From NCBI RefSeq assembly GCF_036569345.1, contig NZ_DATCQT010000172.1:15617-79616 (forward strand): a stretch of DNA of 64,000 nucleotides. The letters run 5' to 3'. The notes beneath the pieces were generated by a model. That model saw only the letters and a list, made by a program, of their open reading frames with translations, made no database searches and was not told the DNA's origin. Shown here piece after piece: positions 27,498 to 36,961 of this stretch (its first letter is position 1; every line of letters starts with the position of its first letter). A program made the translations under genes and the position numbers. Source of the stretch: Clostridium_AD sp036569345 (GTDB taxonomy: Bacteria; Bacillota; Clostridia; Clostridiales; Clostridiaceae).

Positions 27498-28646
27498 TTA
27501 CTTTGTTATGTTAAACATATTAGATAATATATACCAAGTTGATGGAAAAGGTAGATTAATTGTCCAATAGAAAGCACCTCTTAAATTAAAGTCTTTTAAT
27601 AGCTGGTATTTCCAGTAATGACTTAGTGCATCCTCAAACCATACTACATGATATTCTCTATTGAAATCAATATAATTCATATAAGGTTGTTTTGTTTCTA
27701 CATCAAAATATATGCTTCCATTATGCAATCTTGCTAAATCCCATACTTGTGAAAGGGTAACAGTAGTTGCTATATTTTTTATACCATTAGATGTATTCCA
27801 ATCATAGCCATAAAGAGTCATCCCCATAAGAATTTTATTAGCAGGTATGTTATTAGCTATTGCATAATCCAAAGACTGTTTTATATAATTAATTGGTGCA
27901 GTTGGTCTAGGTGACCCTTCACGCCAACCCCACTCGTAAGTCATGATGGCAGCAATATCAATATATGGTCCGAGAGCATTATAATCAAAAAAACCAGCCC
28001 ACTCTTTTTCTGGCCAGTCTTGCCATTTAGGTGCAATATTTAAAACAAGTATTTTATTGTTTTTATGAAGTGCCTGCGAAAGTATGCGAATAAATTCAGT
28101 AAATAAATTTCTATCTACAGGATATAAGTTTTCAAAGTCTATATTTATGCCTTGTAAATCATATTTTTTAAGCAATTCAAGGATACCATTTACAAAATTA
28201 TTTGTAACAACTGGATTTGATATAATAGTCCTAGCCAATTCGCTACTAAAATTGTTTTCACTCATGTTTGTTACCACAGGAAGAAAAGATATTTTCTTCT
28301 CGTAAGAAATTGTTAATATATCTATATCTATATCTTCTACTATATCGCCTGTTGCAATAACGTGGAAGTAATAAATCCCTAAGTAAGTGAATGATTGTCC
28401 TAGATTATCTATCAGAGAAATTGCATCTTTATAAGAAGGCGGAGTATAATATCCTAAAGTTTCTATAGTTGTTTTTGACTGTTGCATGTCATAAAGAGAT
28501 TGTGTAGGAATAACTAAATTCATTCCTATTACTAATTTTTGGGGCTCTGTTAAGCCATTTATATTTACGATAGATTGACTAGATACGACATATTTTTGAG
28601 CTATAGAAAATATACTATCACCACTTCTAACATTGTAAATTTCCAA
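27498..28646 (-). CDS. LysM-GH18 spore cortex-lytic-type N-acetylglucosaminidase (SleL/YaaH-like)
   Basis: Residues 1-48 form one LysM module (V-R-S-G-D-S-I-F-S-I-A-Q-K-Y, ending L-V-I-G-M-N-L-V-I-P), and the rest is a GH18 barrel. The catalytic strand is L-Q-G-I-N-I-D-F-E-N-L, matching the family DxxDxDxE signature with its terminal acid Glu. There is no signal peptide, as in SleL/YaaH enzymes that are laid down in the spore and degrade cortex fragments in germination. Most SleL proteins have two LysM modules; this one has one. The start is a TTG at 28646, set by GAGGTGAT. It supports, with gerK, a spore-former. Confidence 0.88.
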   Translation of the reverse strand: MEIYNVRSGDSIFSIAQKYVVSSQSIVNINGLTEPQKLVIGMNLVIPTQSLYDMQQSKTTIETLGYYTPPSYKDAISLIDNLGQSFTYLGIYYFHVIATGDIVEDIDIDILTISYEKKISFLPVVTNMSENNFSSELARTIISNPVVTNNFVNGILELLKKYDLQGINIDFENLYPVDRNLFTEFIRILSQALHKNNKILVLNIAPKWQDWPEKEWAGFFDYNALGPYIDIAAIMTYEWGWREGSPRPTAPINYIKQSLDYAIANNIPANKILMGMTLYGYDWNTSNGIKNIATTVTLSQVWDLARLHNGSIYFDVETKQPYMNYIDFNREYHVVWFEDALSHYWKYQLLKDFNLRGAFYWTINLPFPSTWYILSNMFNITK

Positions 28647-28983
28647 AGTATCACCTCATTTATTCTTTATATTATTAATATGTATAATAAAAGTGCATTA
28701 TGATAAGGTAAGTTTGGAAATCAATTTTCAAACTATAGATATGATCGAATTAATTAATGTTCTTCAGCCAAACGCTCATAAAATTCAACCTCTTTTTTAT
28801 ATTTACCAGTTTAGATAGATAGTTGTATTATAAACATTATATCAAAAAACTTAAATTTTTATTATAATCATATGTATTATTTATATTGAATTGCACACAA
28901 TAGTTATAAAATACATATTGTGAAAATTTATTTTATATATAAAAATAAATTTTAATTTAAAAGTAAAAAGGAGTCTATAATAT

Positions 28984-29049
28984 ATGTTGTCATTAATAGG
29001 TGGAATTGTTGTTATACTTATAATACTTAAAATCTTTCATATTATTTAA
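28984..29049 (+). CDS. 21-aa hydrophobic peptide
   Basis: AAGGAG is followed after 10 bases by ATG, encoding M-L-S-L-I-G-G then an unbroken Val/Ile/Leu helix and the tail K-I-F-H-I-I. A terminator (29053-29090) follows 4 bp after the stop, so the unit looks like a complete mini-gene. Such peptides are typical of small membrane regulators or type I toxins. The 337 bp before it contain only AT-rich DNA and an imperfect hairpin at 28711-28734. Too short to be sure it is translated. Confidence 0.45.
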   Translation: MLSLIGGIVVILIILKIFHII

Positions 29050-29052
29050 CAA

Positions 29053-29090
29053 AAAAATTACAGTTTGATTTTACTCAACCTGTAATTTTT
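29053..29090 (+). terminator. terminator of the 21-aa peptide unit
   Basis: Eleven-bp stem AAAAATTACAG / CTGTAATTTTT with a 16-nt loop, directly after the stop codon. Confidence 0.7.
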
Positions 29091-29122
29091 ATTGCATAAG
29101 AGGGAAAACTGAAAACTTCACA

Positions 29123-29159
29123 AAAAAACACTGTAGATATTTTTTCTACAGTGTTTTTT
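29123..29159 (-). terminator. terminator of the marR-ABC operon
   Basis: Fifteen-bp perfect stem (AAAAAACACTGTAGA and complement) with short T-rich loop and T-run on the minus strand, 3 bp after the second ABC gene. Confidence 0.88.
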
Positions 29160-29161
29160 AT

Positions 29162-31171
29162 TTATATTACTTCATTATCTAGGTTTGCCCCACTAAACTG
29201 ACTATTATAAAGATCTGCATAGAAGCCATTCTTGGCAAGAAGTTCATTATGGTTACCCATCTCAATGATGGTTCCCTTATTCATAACAAGAATTAACTCG
29301 GCGTCTCTAATCGTAGAAAGTCTATGTGCAATTACAAAACTTGTTCTGTTTTGCATTAGCTCTGTCATGGCAGTTTGTATATAAACTTCTGTTCTTGAGT
29401 CAACGCTGCTTGTAGCTTCATCAAGTATCATAATAGTTGGATTTGCAAGTATTGCCCTAGCTATAGTAAGAAGCTGTTTTTGACCTTGAGATATATTTGA
29501 AGCTTCTTCATTTAGTATTGTCTTATATCCATCAGGAAGGGTCTTAATAAAGTGATGAGCATGTGCTGCTCTTGCCGCTTTAATAACTTCATCCTCAGTT
29601 GCTCCCTCTCTGCCATAAGCGATATTTTCCATTATAGTTCCATTAAAGAGCCACGTGTCCTGAAGTACCATCCCAAACATACTACGTAATTCCCCACGTT
29701 TTATGTCTCTTATGTCCACTCCATCAACTGTAATTTTACCTGCATCTATTTCATAGAACCGCATAAGCAAGTTAACAAGAGTAGTTTTACCAGCACCTGT
29801 TGGTCCAACAATTGCAATTGTATGACCGCGTCTTACATCAAGGTTCATATCTGTAATAAGTGGTTCATCTGCTTTATAACTAAAGTTAACATGTTCAAAC
29901 TTAACTTCACCCTTAGGTAATTCAATAACTTTAGCATTATTAGTTTCAACAACCTCTTCGACTTCATCTAATAATTCAAAAATACGTTCAGCTGAAGCTA
30001 CTGTTGATTGAATAATATTTGCAATGTTTGCAGTTTGAACTATTGGTTGAGTAAACTGACTAGAATATTGGATAAAGGCTTGAATATTACCTATAGAAAT
30101 TTTTCCTTGTGTTGCTAAATATCCACCAACAACGCAAACTACTACATAACCTATATTACTAACAAATCTCATCATAGGCATTATTATTCCTGATATAAAC
30201 TGAGCTTTCCAACCTGCGTTATATAACCTGTCATTAATGCTCCTAAACTCTTCTATAGAATCCTTCTCATGTCCAAAGGATTTAACAATCTTGTGACCAG
30301 TATACATTTCCTCAACATGACCATTAAGTGCTCCAATTTCCTTTTGCTGAGCAGCAAAGAACTTTTGAGACCGTTTTGCAACAAAAGCTGTCACAAGGAT
30401 GTATAGTGGTAAAGTTAAAATAACAACCAGTGTCATAATTGGGCTTATTGTGAGCATCATAATGACAATACCAACGATTGTAACAATAGCTGTAATAAGC
30501 TGAGTAAGACTTTGTTGAAGCGTTGTTGATATATTATCAACATCATTTGTAACACGACTTAATATCTCACCATGAGTTTTTGAGTCAAAGAATTTAAGTG
30601 GTAGCCTTGAAAGCTTATCTTCAACTTCTTTACGTAGGTTGTAAACAGTTTTCTGAGCAACTCCAGCCATTATATATTGTTGGAGGAAACCAAAAATAGT
30701 ACTTACTACATATAATCCAAGTAATAAAAGAATAATATTTCGGATATATGTGAAATCTATCATTCCACCATTAATATCCATAATTTTTGAAATTCCTGCT
30801 TTAATTTGGGCGAGGCCATCAATTACTTTTGGACTTTTTGCAGCTGCTGGATTAGCTTTTAATAAAGCTGCTATCTTATCTTGCTGCACATGTAGTTGAA
30901 TTAGCCCAAATTTACTCATTATACCTTCAAATAATTTATCTATGGCTTTTGCTGAAACCTTAGGTCCAACTATTGTAAAAACAGTACTAACTATTGCAAA
31001 TATAAAAACTAAAATAAAATTAGTTCTTTGAGGTTTTAAATAACTTAAAAGCCTTTTTAATGTACCTTTGAAATCTTTTGCTTTAACTTTGGGCCCTGCG
31101 AAGGATCCCATTGGGCCTCCCCCCATGCCTCCTCTACGCGGTTGTTGTTTGTTCTTATTGTTTTCGCTCAT
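29162..31171 (-). CDS. ABC exporter, membrane-ATPase fusion, subunit 2
   Basis: Half-transporter of the multidrug/lipid exporter type. A Gly/Pro-rich cytoplasmic lead (R-R-G-G-M-G-G-G-P) is followed by six membrane helices (about residues 50-380), including an extended loop between helices 1 and 2, and a C-terminal ATPase. ATPase motifs: Walker A G-P-T-G-A-G-K-T-T, a signature replaced by I-S-Q-G-Q-K-Q, Walker B I-M-I-L-D-E-A-T-S, and H-loop A-H-R-L. 669 aa. It overlaps subunit 1 by ATGA (4 bp), so the two are translationally coupled and probably form a heterodimer like BmrCD. Substrate unknown; MarR control points to drug efflux. Confidence 0.93.
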   Translation of the reverse strand: MSENNKNKQQPRRGGMGGGPMGSFAGPKVKAKDFKGTLKRLLSYLKPQRTNFILVFIFAIVSTVFTIVGPKVSAKAIDKLFEGIMSKFGLIQLHVQQDKIAALLKANPAAAKSPKVIDGLAQIKAGISKIMDINGGMIDFTYIRNIILLLLGLYVVSTIFGFLQQYIMAGVAQKTVYNLRKEVEDKLSRLPLKFFDSKTHGEILSRVTNDVDNISTTLQQSLTQLITAIVTIVGIVIMMLTISPIMTLVVILTLPLYILVTAFVAKRSQKFFAAQQKEIGALNGHVEEMYTGHKIVKSFGHEKDSIEEFRSINDRLYNAGWKAQFISGIIMPMMRFVSNIGYVVVCVVGGYLATQGKISIGNIQAFIQYSSQFTQPIVQTANIANIIQSTVASAERIFELLDEVEEVVETNNAKVIELPKGEVKFEHVNFSYKADEPLITDMNLDVRRGHTIAIVGPTGAGKTTLVNLLMRFYEIDAGKITVDGVDIRDIKRGELRSMFGMVLQDTWLFNGTIMENIAYGREGATEDEVIKAARAAHAHHFIKTLPDGYKTILNEEASNISQGQKQLLTIARAILANPTIMILDEATSSVDSRTEVYIQTAMTELMQNRTSFVIAHRLSTIRDAELILVMNKGTIIEMGNHNELLAKNGFYADLYNSQFSGANLDNEVI

Positions 31172-32958
31172 GATAATTCCTCCTCTGAAAGCTGCGAAGA
31201 TACAATCTCATGATATATCTTACAACTAGATAAAAGTTCCTTGTGAGTTCCCATGCCGCAAATAGCACCATCGTCTATTACTATAATTCTATCTGCGTCC
31301 ATAACTGTTGCAACTCTTTGGGCAATGATTATTACTGTAGAATCCGCAGTTTCTTTTTTAAGTGCTGCACGTAGTTTTGCATCAGTTTTAAAATCAAGTG
31401 CTGAAAAACTATCATCAAAAATATATATTTCAGGTTTTCTAACTAATGCACGTGCTATAGATAGACGCTGTTTTTGTCCACCAGAAACATTCGTTCCTCC
31501 TTGGGCAATAAGATGGTCATATCCTTCTTTCGTTTCATTAATAAAGTCTGTAGCTTGTGCTACCGTTGCTGCATGCTGAATTTCCTCAGTAGTAGCATTA
31601 CTCCTACCATATTTAATGTTTTCTGCAATAGTTCCTGTAAAGAGTACAGTATTTTGAGGAACAAAACCTATTTTAGAACGTAAACTTTCCTGGCTCATTT
31701 CGCGTACATCCACCCCATCAACCAATACCTGTCCACTAGTTGCATCATAAAAACGAGGTATTAAGTTTATAAGAGTTGATTTACCAGAACCTGTACCACC
31801 AATAATAGCTGTTGTCTCACCAGGTCTTGTACTAAATGATATGTTGCTAATAGCTGGTTGATCTGCACCTGGGTAGCTAAATGTTACATCCTTAAATTCA
31901 ACAAATCCACTTTGTTTATCAGCCGATATAAATTTCTTTGGATCAATGATTTCAGGTTCCATTTCTAATACTTCATTTATTCTTATTGCAGATGCTTGTG
32001 CTCTTGGTATCATTATAAATACCATAGCAAGCATTAAGAATCCGAATAAAATTTGCATTCCGTATTGCATAAATGCTATTAATGAACCAACTTCCATACT
32101 TCCGGCATCTATTCTTTTACCACCGAACCATATAATACCAACTGTTGTTACATTCATAATTAACATCATTATTGGCAATAAAAACGCCATAATTTTATTA
32201 ACTTTTACAGCATTATTCATAAGATCAGTGTTAGCATCATCAAATCTAGCTTTTTCAGTATCTATACGATTAAATGCACGTACAACTCTAATACCAGTAA
32301 GTGACTCACGTAACACAAGATTCAATTTATCTATTTTTACTTGCATTAATTTAAATAACGGCATTGCAAACTTAAGAGTTATTCCAATAATAATTCCAAG
32401 CAGTGGAATTACAACTGCGAAAATCCAAGTTAGTTGTGTATCTTCTCTTAAAGCCATAACAATACCACCTATAGCAGTTAGAGGTGCAAAAAGCATAATA
32501 GAAAATATCATTACTGTTGCTGTTTGAACCTGAGTAACGTCATTTGTAGTCCTTGTTATAAGTGTGGCAGTACCAACCTTATCGAACTCATGTAGTGAAA
32601 AGCCTTCAACTTTAGTAAACAATTTATTACGAATAATCCTACCAAGTCCTACAGAAGTTTTTGACGATAAGAATGCGGATATAACAGAGCATATAACACC
32701 ACCTGCTGAAATTATCAGCATAATTATTCCTATTCTAATAATATAATCTGTCCCCTTATAAGATCCACTATATCCCAAAAATGAAATAGTTTGAACTACA
32801 TTCTTTTGCACTATACCTTTATCAACTATATCTGCCATTAATGTTGGCAAATAAAGGTTAGCTAGTACTTGAGTAAAAATTAATATAACTATTGCTACTA
32901 TCTGTAATGTGTACTGTTTTAGAAACCTAAATAATTTAATCAAAAATATCATCCCCAT
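31168..32958 (-). CDS. ABC exporter, membrane-ATPase fusion, subunit 1
   Basis: 596-aa half-transporter: six membrane helices then an ATPase with Walker A G-G-T-G-S-G-K-S-T, signature V-S-G-G-Q-K-Q-R, and I-Y-I-F-D-D-S-F-S-A-L-D. The acidic residue after Walker B is Asp (F-D-D-S) where a catalytic Glu is usual, while subunit 2 has D-E-A. One degenerate and one consensus ATP site is the pattern of asymmetric heterodimeric exporters. A TTG at 32943 with GGGGATGAT upstream may be the true start (591 aa). Lies between marR and subunit 2. Confidence 0.93.
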   Translation of the reverse strand: MGMIFLIKLFRFLKQYTLQIVAIVILIFTQVLANLYLPTLMADIVDKGIVQKNVVQTISFLGYSGSYKGTDYIIRIGIIMLIISAGGVICSVISAFLSSKTSVGLGRIIRNKLFTKVEGFSLHEFDKVGTATLITRTTNDVTQVQTATVMIFSIMLFAPLTAIGGIVMALREDTQLTWIFAVVIPLLGIIIGITLKFAMPLFKLMQVKIDKLNLVLRESLTGIRVVRAFNRIDTEKARFDDANTDLMNNAVKVNKIMAFLLPIMMLIMNVTTVGIIWFGGKRIDAGSMEVGSLIAFMQYGMQILFGFLMLAMVFIMIPRAQASAIRINEVLEMEPEIIDPKKFISADKQSGFVEFKDVTFSYPGADQPAISNISFSTRPGETTAIIGGTGSGKSTLINLIPRFYDATSGQVLVDGVDVREMSQESLRSKIGFVPQNTVLFTGTIAENIKYGRSNATTEEIQHAATVAQATDFINETKEGYDHLIAQGGTNVSGGQKQRLSIARALVRKPEIYIFDDSFSALDFKTDAKLRAALKKETADSTVIIIAQRVATVMDADRIIVIDDGAICGMGTHKELLSSCKIYHEIVSSQLSEEELS

Positions 32959-33010
32959 TCATTGTTATTACTAATCTTTATTGTCTTATATCTGTTGCTT
33001 TATTATGGCT

Positions 33011-33451
33011 TTATTTTTCTTGATAACTTAAAAGCTTCTTAAGTGTATCTAAACCTTCAAATATTTTATGAATTTCCTCTGCATTTCCCTTACTCATTAC
33101 ATTAGCAAGGTTTTTTTCAAACTGTCCATGGAAAATTTTATGCATATCTTTAAACTCTGGTGCTACAGTTACATAAACTACTCTCTTATCCTCATCGCTT
33201 CTTTCCCTTATTACCATCCCCTGCTTCTCAAGCCTGTCTATAATTCCAGATACTGTACTATTTGATAAGCAAAGTGCATTGCTAAGTTCAGTTATCTTCA
33301 TCTTCTTTTTTTTACTTAAAAGTCCCAAAACCATACCTTGGGGCGCAGACATACCTGTATCATTAAGCACTTTGTGCATGCTATGTTTAAATAACTGCAT
33401 AACCTCTTGAAAAAGTTTCGCAACTTCTATGCTTTCATTTAATGTTTCCAC
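33011..33451 (-). CDS. MarR family transcriptional regulator
   Basis: Winged-helix repressor, first gene of the marR-ABC-ABC operon. The DNA-binding part is I-T-E-L-S-N-A-L-C-L-S-N-S-T-V-S-G-I-I-D-R-L-E-K, followed by the wing R-S-D-E-D-K-R-V-V-Y. The GTG at 33451 is the start: AAGGTGG lies upstream and the product is 146 aa, standard for MarR. An in-frame ATG at 33520 directly abuts the -10 box and so cannot be in the mRNA. Probably autorepresses and controls the exporter until a ligand binds. Confidence 0.9.
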   Translation of the reverse strand: METLNESIEVAKLFQEVMQLFKHSMHKVLNDTGMSAPQGMVLGLLSKKKKMKITELSNALCLSNSTVSGIIDRLEKQGMVIRERSDEDKRVVYVTVAPEFKDMHKIFHGQFEKNLANVMSKGNAEEIHKIFEGLDTLKKLLSYQEK

Positions 33452-33478
33452 TTTATCACCACCTTGAAATGTATTTCG

Positions 33479-33549
33479 CGTACAAATGTTTCGTGTACGT
33501 TTATTTAGCTTACGAATCATATTATAATCCCATAAATATTATATGTCAA
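33479..33549 (-). promoter_or_regulatory. promoter and candidate MarR operator of the exporter operon
   Basis: Reverse complement: TTGACA (33544-33549), 17-bp spacer, TATAAT (33521-33526), a consensus sigma-A promoter. Just after the expected start lies a perfect inverted repeat CGTACA-N9-TGTACG (33479-33499), well placed as an autoregulatory MarR operator. The rest of 33550-33836 is AT-rich, with a TATAAT near 33775 for the next gene. Confidence 0.75.
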
Positions 33550-33836
33550 TGCATATTTTAAAAATAAATGGGCACATGTTAAAGTATTCTACTCAAAGGG
33601 TTTATAGATATAAAATGTAAACTATTACAGCATTTTATATCTTATATTTCAAGTCATTAAAACCAAAAATTATTTTAGAAATAATGAAAACAAATAAAAT
33701 TTAATCTCATAAACTAAAATATTATTAAACTATAAGCTATACAATAAAAAAGAAATAACAAGTTACAATATGTTATAATAATAGAATATGTGATTAAAAT
33801 TTTATAAGATTATTAAAAGATCAAGGAGGTAAATTA

Positions 33837-34949
33837 ATGGAAAAATCAAAAGTATACTTTACAAACTTAAGAACAAAACCAGGATATAATTTATTAGATA
33901 AACTTCAAAAACTTGTAGATGTGGCGGGTATTAAAAATATTGATTTTAAAGATAAATTTGTAGCTATAAAAATTCATTTTGGAGAACCTGGAAATCTTTC
34001 CTACATTAGACCAAACTACGCTGCGAGAATTGTTAAACTTGTTAAAGAGCTTGGTGGCAAACCTTTTCTTACTGATTCAAATACTTTATACTCAGGAAGA
34101 AGACATAACGCTATAGACCATATTGAATCTGCTATGGAAAATGGGTTTAATCCAATTTCAGTTGGCTGTAACTTAATTATAGCCGATGGGTTAAAGGGTG
34201 GAGATTATAGAGAAATTCCAATCCACCAAAAACATTGCAAAACTGCTAAAATAGGTTCTGCCATTGCAGATTCTGATGTAATTATTTCCATGACACATTT
34301 TAAAGGTCATGAAATGACCGGTTTTGGTGGAACATTAAAGAATTTAGGTATGGGATCAGGTTCAGTTGGAGGAAAACTTGAAATGCATTCTGCTTCAAAG
34401 CCATTTATGAAACATAATAAATGTGTAGCCTGTGGAAAGTGTATTCAAAATTGTTTACATGGAGCAATTTCCTTTGATGAAAATAAAAAAGCAATTATAG
34501 ATTATGACAAATGCGTAGGTTGTGGCCAATGTGTTGCCGTATGTCGCTATGGATCCGCAACAATAAAGTGGAATGAATCTGCTGATAGTGCTAATGAAAA
34601 AATTGCAGAATATACTTATGCAGTTATTAAAGATAAACCAAATTTTCATATTAGCTTTATAATGAATGTTTCACCTAACTGTGACTGTTCGCCCGAAAAC
34701 GATGTGGCAATTGTTCCAGATATAGGTATAGCAGCATCCTTTGACCCTGTAGCCCTAGATCAAGCCTGCGTTGATATGGTAAACAAAGCAACAGCATTAT
34801 ATGCAACTGAGCTTTCAGATAACCATTATCATGAAGGTGATGATAAATTTTCAAACATCCATCCTGATACAAATTGGAAAGTTGGAATAGATCATGCAAA
34901 ATCTATTGGCTTTGGTACTGATGAGTATGAAATAGTAACAGTTCAATAA
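33837..34949 (+). CDS. DUF362 domain protein with two [4Fe-4S] ferredoxin motifs
   Basis: 370 aa. The N-terminal DUF362 domain (F-V-A-I-K-I-H-F-G-E-P-G, P-F-L-T-D-S-N, M-T-H-F-K-G-H) is followed by two 4Fe-4S motifs, C-V-A-C-G-K-C-I-Q-N-C near residue 199 and C-V-G-C-G-Q-C-V-A-V-C near 226, and a C-terminal DUF362 part with N-C-D-C. Such proteins are common in anaerobes and often annotated only as 4Fe-4S binding; the reaction is unknown. AAGGAGG precedes the ATG. Monocistronic with a strong terminator. Confidence 0.9.
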   Translation: MEKSKVYFTNLRTKPGYNLLDKLQKLVDVAGIKNIDFKDKFVAIKIHFGEPGNLSYIRPNYAARIVKLVKELGGKPFLTDSNTLYSGRRHNAIDHIESAMENGFNPISVGCNLIIADGLKGGDYREIPIHQKHCKTAKIGSAIADSDVIISMTHFKGHEMTGFGGTLKNLGMGSGSVGGKLEMHSASKPFMKHNKCVACGKCIQNCLHGAISFDENKKAIIDYDKCVGCGQCVAVCRYGSATIKWNESADSANEKIAEYTYAVIKDKPNFHISFIMNVSPNCDCSPENDVAIVPDIGIAASFDPVALDQACVDMVNKATALYATELSDNHYHEGDDKFSNIHPDTNWKVGIDHAKSIGFGTDEYEIVTVQ

Positions 34950-34961
34950 AACTGTATCGTG

Positions 34962-35008
34962 AAAAAGGAAAACACCAAAGTTTATAAAACTTTGGTGTTT
35001 TCCTTTTT
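34962..35008 (+). terminator. terminator after the DUF362 gene
   Basis: Twenty-two-bp perfect stem (AAAAAGGAAAACACCAAAG core) with a 3-nt loop and T-run. Confidence 0.92.
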
Positions 35009-35059
35009 ATGAATAAAAATTATCAAAAATGATTTATTCAATCATTTTGAGACATTTAT

Positions 35060-36751
35060 TTATACTTTAAATTTTTCAACCTCGCTATTTAAACCTTCCG
35101 CCATAGTATTTAGATCTTGGGCTGTAGTCGAAAGTTTTGTAATATTCTCTGATTGCTTTGTAGCAGCAGAAGAAATTTCTTCTGTAGAAGTTGATACTTC
35201 TCTTGATACCACTGCCAATTCTTGAGCTCTACTTTTAATAATGCCCTGTTCTTCTACTGAACTGGTCAAAGCTTTATATGCCTCATTCATCTGAGGGATC
35301 GTACTATTAACTTCATTTTGAATGCTTTTGAAAGAGTCTACAGTACCTTCAATAATTTTCATTTGATTACCAAGTTTCCCTGATAAAACTATTGTTAATT
35401 CTGAGACCTCGGACGTTCCATTATCTACTAATTGGATAAGCTCATTTATATTCATTGATGATTCTAGTACCTGCTTTGAAAGTTTTCTTATTTCTTCTGC
35501 AACAACAGCAAAACCTTTTCCAGCTTCTCCTGCTCTAGCAGCCTCAATTGCAGCATTTAATGCAAGAAGATTAGTCTGCTCAGCCACGTTATTTATTACA
35601 TTTGTTATTTCACTTATTTTACCCACATTAGTGCCAAGATACTTAATTCCTTTTTCTGTAAGCCCAAAAGAATTCTGTACATCATGTATGGATTCAACTA
35701 ATTCATGAAGCTTAATTGCCCCATTATCAGCGCTCCCTTTAATTTCTACTGTACTTTCAGATAGTAATTTTACTTTAACCTGAATATCATCTAATCTTTG
35801 GCCAAATCTATCTATTACTACTGCAATCTCACTAATATTTGTGGTTTGTTCTGCCATACCTTTAAACACACCATTTATAGCTTGAGATACCTCCTCACTA
35901 GAGGCTGCTGCTTCTTGCCCCGAAGCTGTTAAATCGAAGGATATATTATTAAGACCTGAAACAGTATCTTTTATACGTGATATAGTGTTTTTTAAAATAT
36001 GCACGCTTTTATTAAGCCCATCCGTAAGTTTTTTTATCTCATCTTTATTTTTGCTCTCAAAACTCACTGTTAAATCACCGCGCGCGAAATATTCAAGTTT
36101 ATCTACAATTCTAATTAGTGGCATGGATATACTTTTAGAAATTATAATTCCAATCACTAACGCTAATACCTGAATTCCTAGAGATATAGCTAATGTCGAA
36201 ATAATAGACGCCCGTATTACACTGTACATATTCGCAAGAGATATTCCAATATTAAGTGTTCCCACTATTTTAGAATTATCATAAAAAGGTGTTGATACGT
36301 TGTAAACCTTAGTTCCGTCTGGAGCATTAAATATGAAACCTTCAGTCTTTGCTTCTGTTACTACTGTGGAAACGTTTCCCTGCTTGGTAGCCGCTGATAC
36401 TGTATCTGTGCTTGAGCTACTCTTTGTTACATTATTATTAGCAGTGGCGGCCACATCATCACTGCTAACAATCATCTTCATATTTGTATCAACTAGAGAC
36501 ACATAATTAATGTTACCATTTCCCTCTTTCTTCACCTCTGAAATTATAGCTGCTATCTTATCTTTTTCGGTTAAGCTATATCCCTTTATTTTACTACTAA
36601 CAGTCCCTATTAAGGTTGTCCCATCGTATTTCATTTGACTTGTTACCGCTGATTGAACTGTAAAGTATGATATTATTACAAAAGTTATCGTACACAAAGA
36701 TGTAAGGAATATAATAGTTGCAAGTATTTTTTTCTTCTGAGAATTAAACAT
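35060..36751 (-). CDS. Methyl-accepting chemotaxis protein
   Basis: Chemoreceptor of 563 aa. Membrane helix at residues 10-32, an extracytoplasmic sensor domain of about 130 residues containing a low-complexity Asn/Ser/Thr/Ala stretch near 100-120, second membrane helix about 190-210, HAMP domain (I-S-M-P-L-I-R-I-V-D-K-L), then the signalling coiled coil. The signalling tip is conserved: E-Q-T-N-L-L-A-L-N-A-A-I-E-A-A-R-A-G-E-A-G. GGGGGATGAA precedes the ATG. Isolated from other chemotaxis genes. Ligand unknown; the sensor has the general single-Cache-like arrangement. Confidence 0.93.
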   Translation of the reverse strand: MFNSQKKKILATIIFLTSLCTITFVIISYFTVQSAVTSQMKYDGTTLIGTVSSKIKGYSLTEKDKIAAIISEVKKEGNGNINYVSLVDTNMKMIVSSDDVAATANNNVTKSSSSTDTVSAATKQGNVSTVVTEAKTEGFIFNAPDGTKVYNVSTPFYDNSKIVGTLNIGISLANMYSVIRASIISTLAISLGIQVLALVIGIIISKSISMPLIRIVDKLEYFARGDLTVSFESKNKDEIKKLTDGLNKSVHILKNTISRIKDTVSGLNNISFDLTASGQEAAASSEEVSQAINGVFKGMAEQTTNISEIAVVIDRFGQRLDDIQVKVKLLSESTVEIKGSADNGAIKLHELVESIHDVQNSFGLTEKGIKYLGTNVGKISEITNVINNVAEQTNLLALNAAIEAARAGEAGKGFAVVAEEIRKLSKQVLESSMNINELIQLVDNGTSEVSELTIVLSGKLGNQMKIIEGTVDSFKSIQNEVNSTIPQMNEAYKALTSSVEEQGIIKSRAQELAVVSREVSTSTEEISSAATKQSENITKLSTTAQDLNTMAEGLNSEVEKFKV

Positions 36752-36961
36752 TTCATCCCCCCATTTATAAATTACTATTAGCCCACCAGTTCATTTTATA
36801 ATACTTATAAAATTCTAATTAAATACATAATTTTAATATCTACACAAATTATTGTAATTCTACATATACTTTGAAAATCCTCTATTTAATTCAATATATT
36901 ATGAAATATTTACATAACCTTCCTACCAATGCTATAACAATAAACCTATTGACATTTAATA

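Noticed and set aside
28741..28812. short open stretch on the minus strand reading Y-K-K-E-V-E-F-Y-E-R-L-A-E-E-H before a stop
   Set aside because: It looks protein-like, but only 18 codons lie between stop codons, with no start; too short to call a gene remnant.
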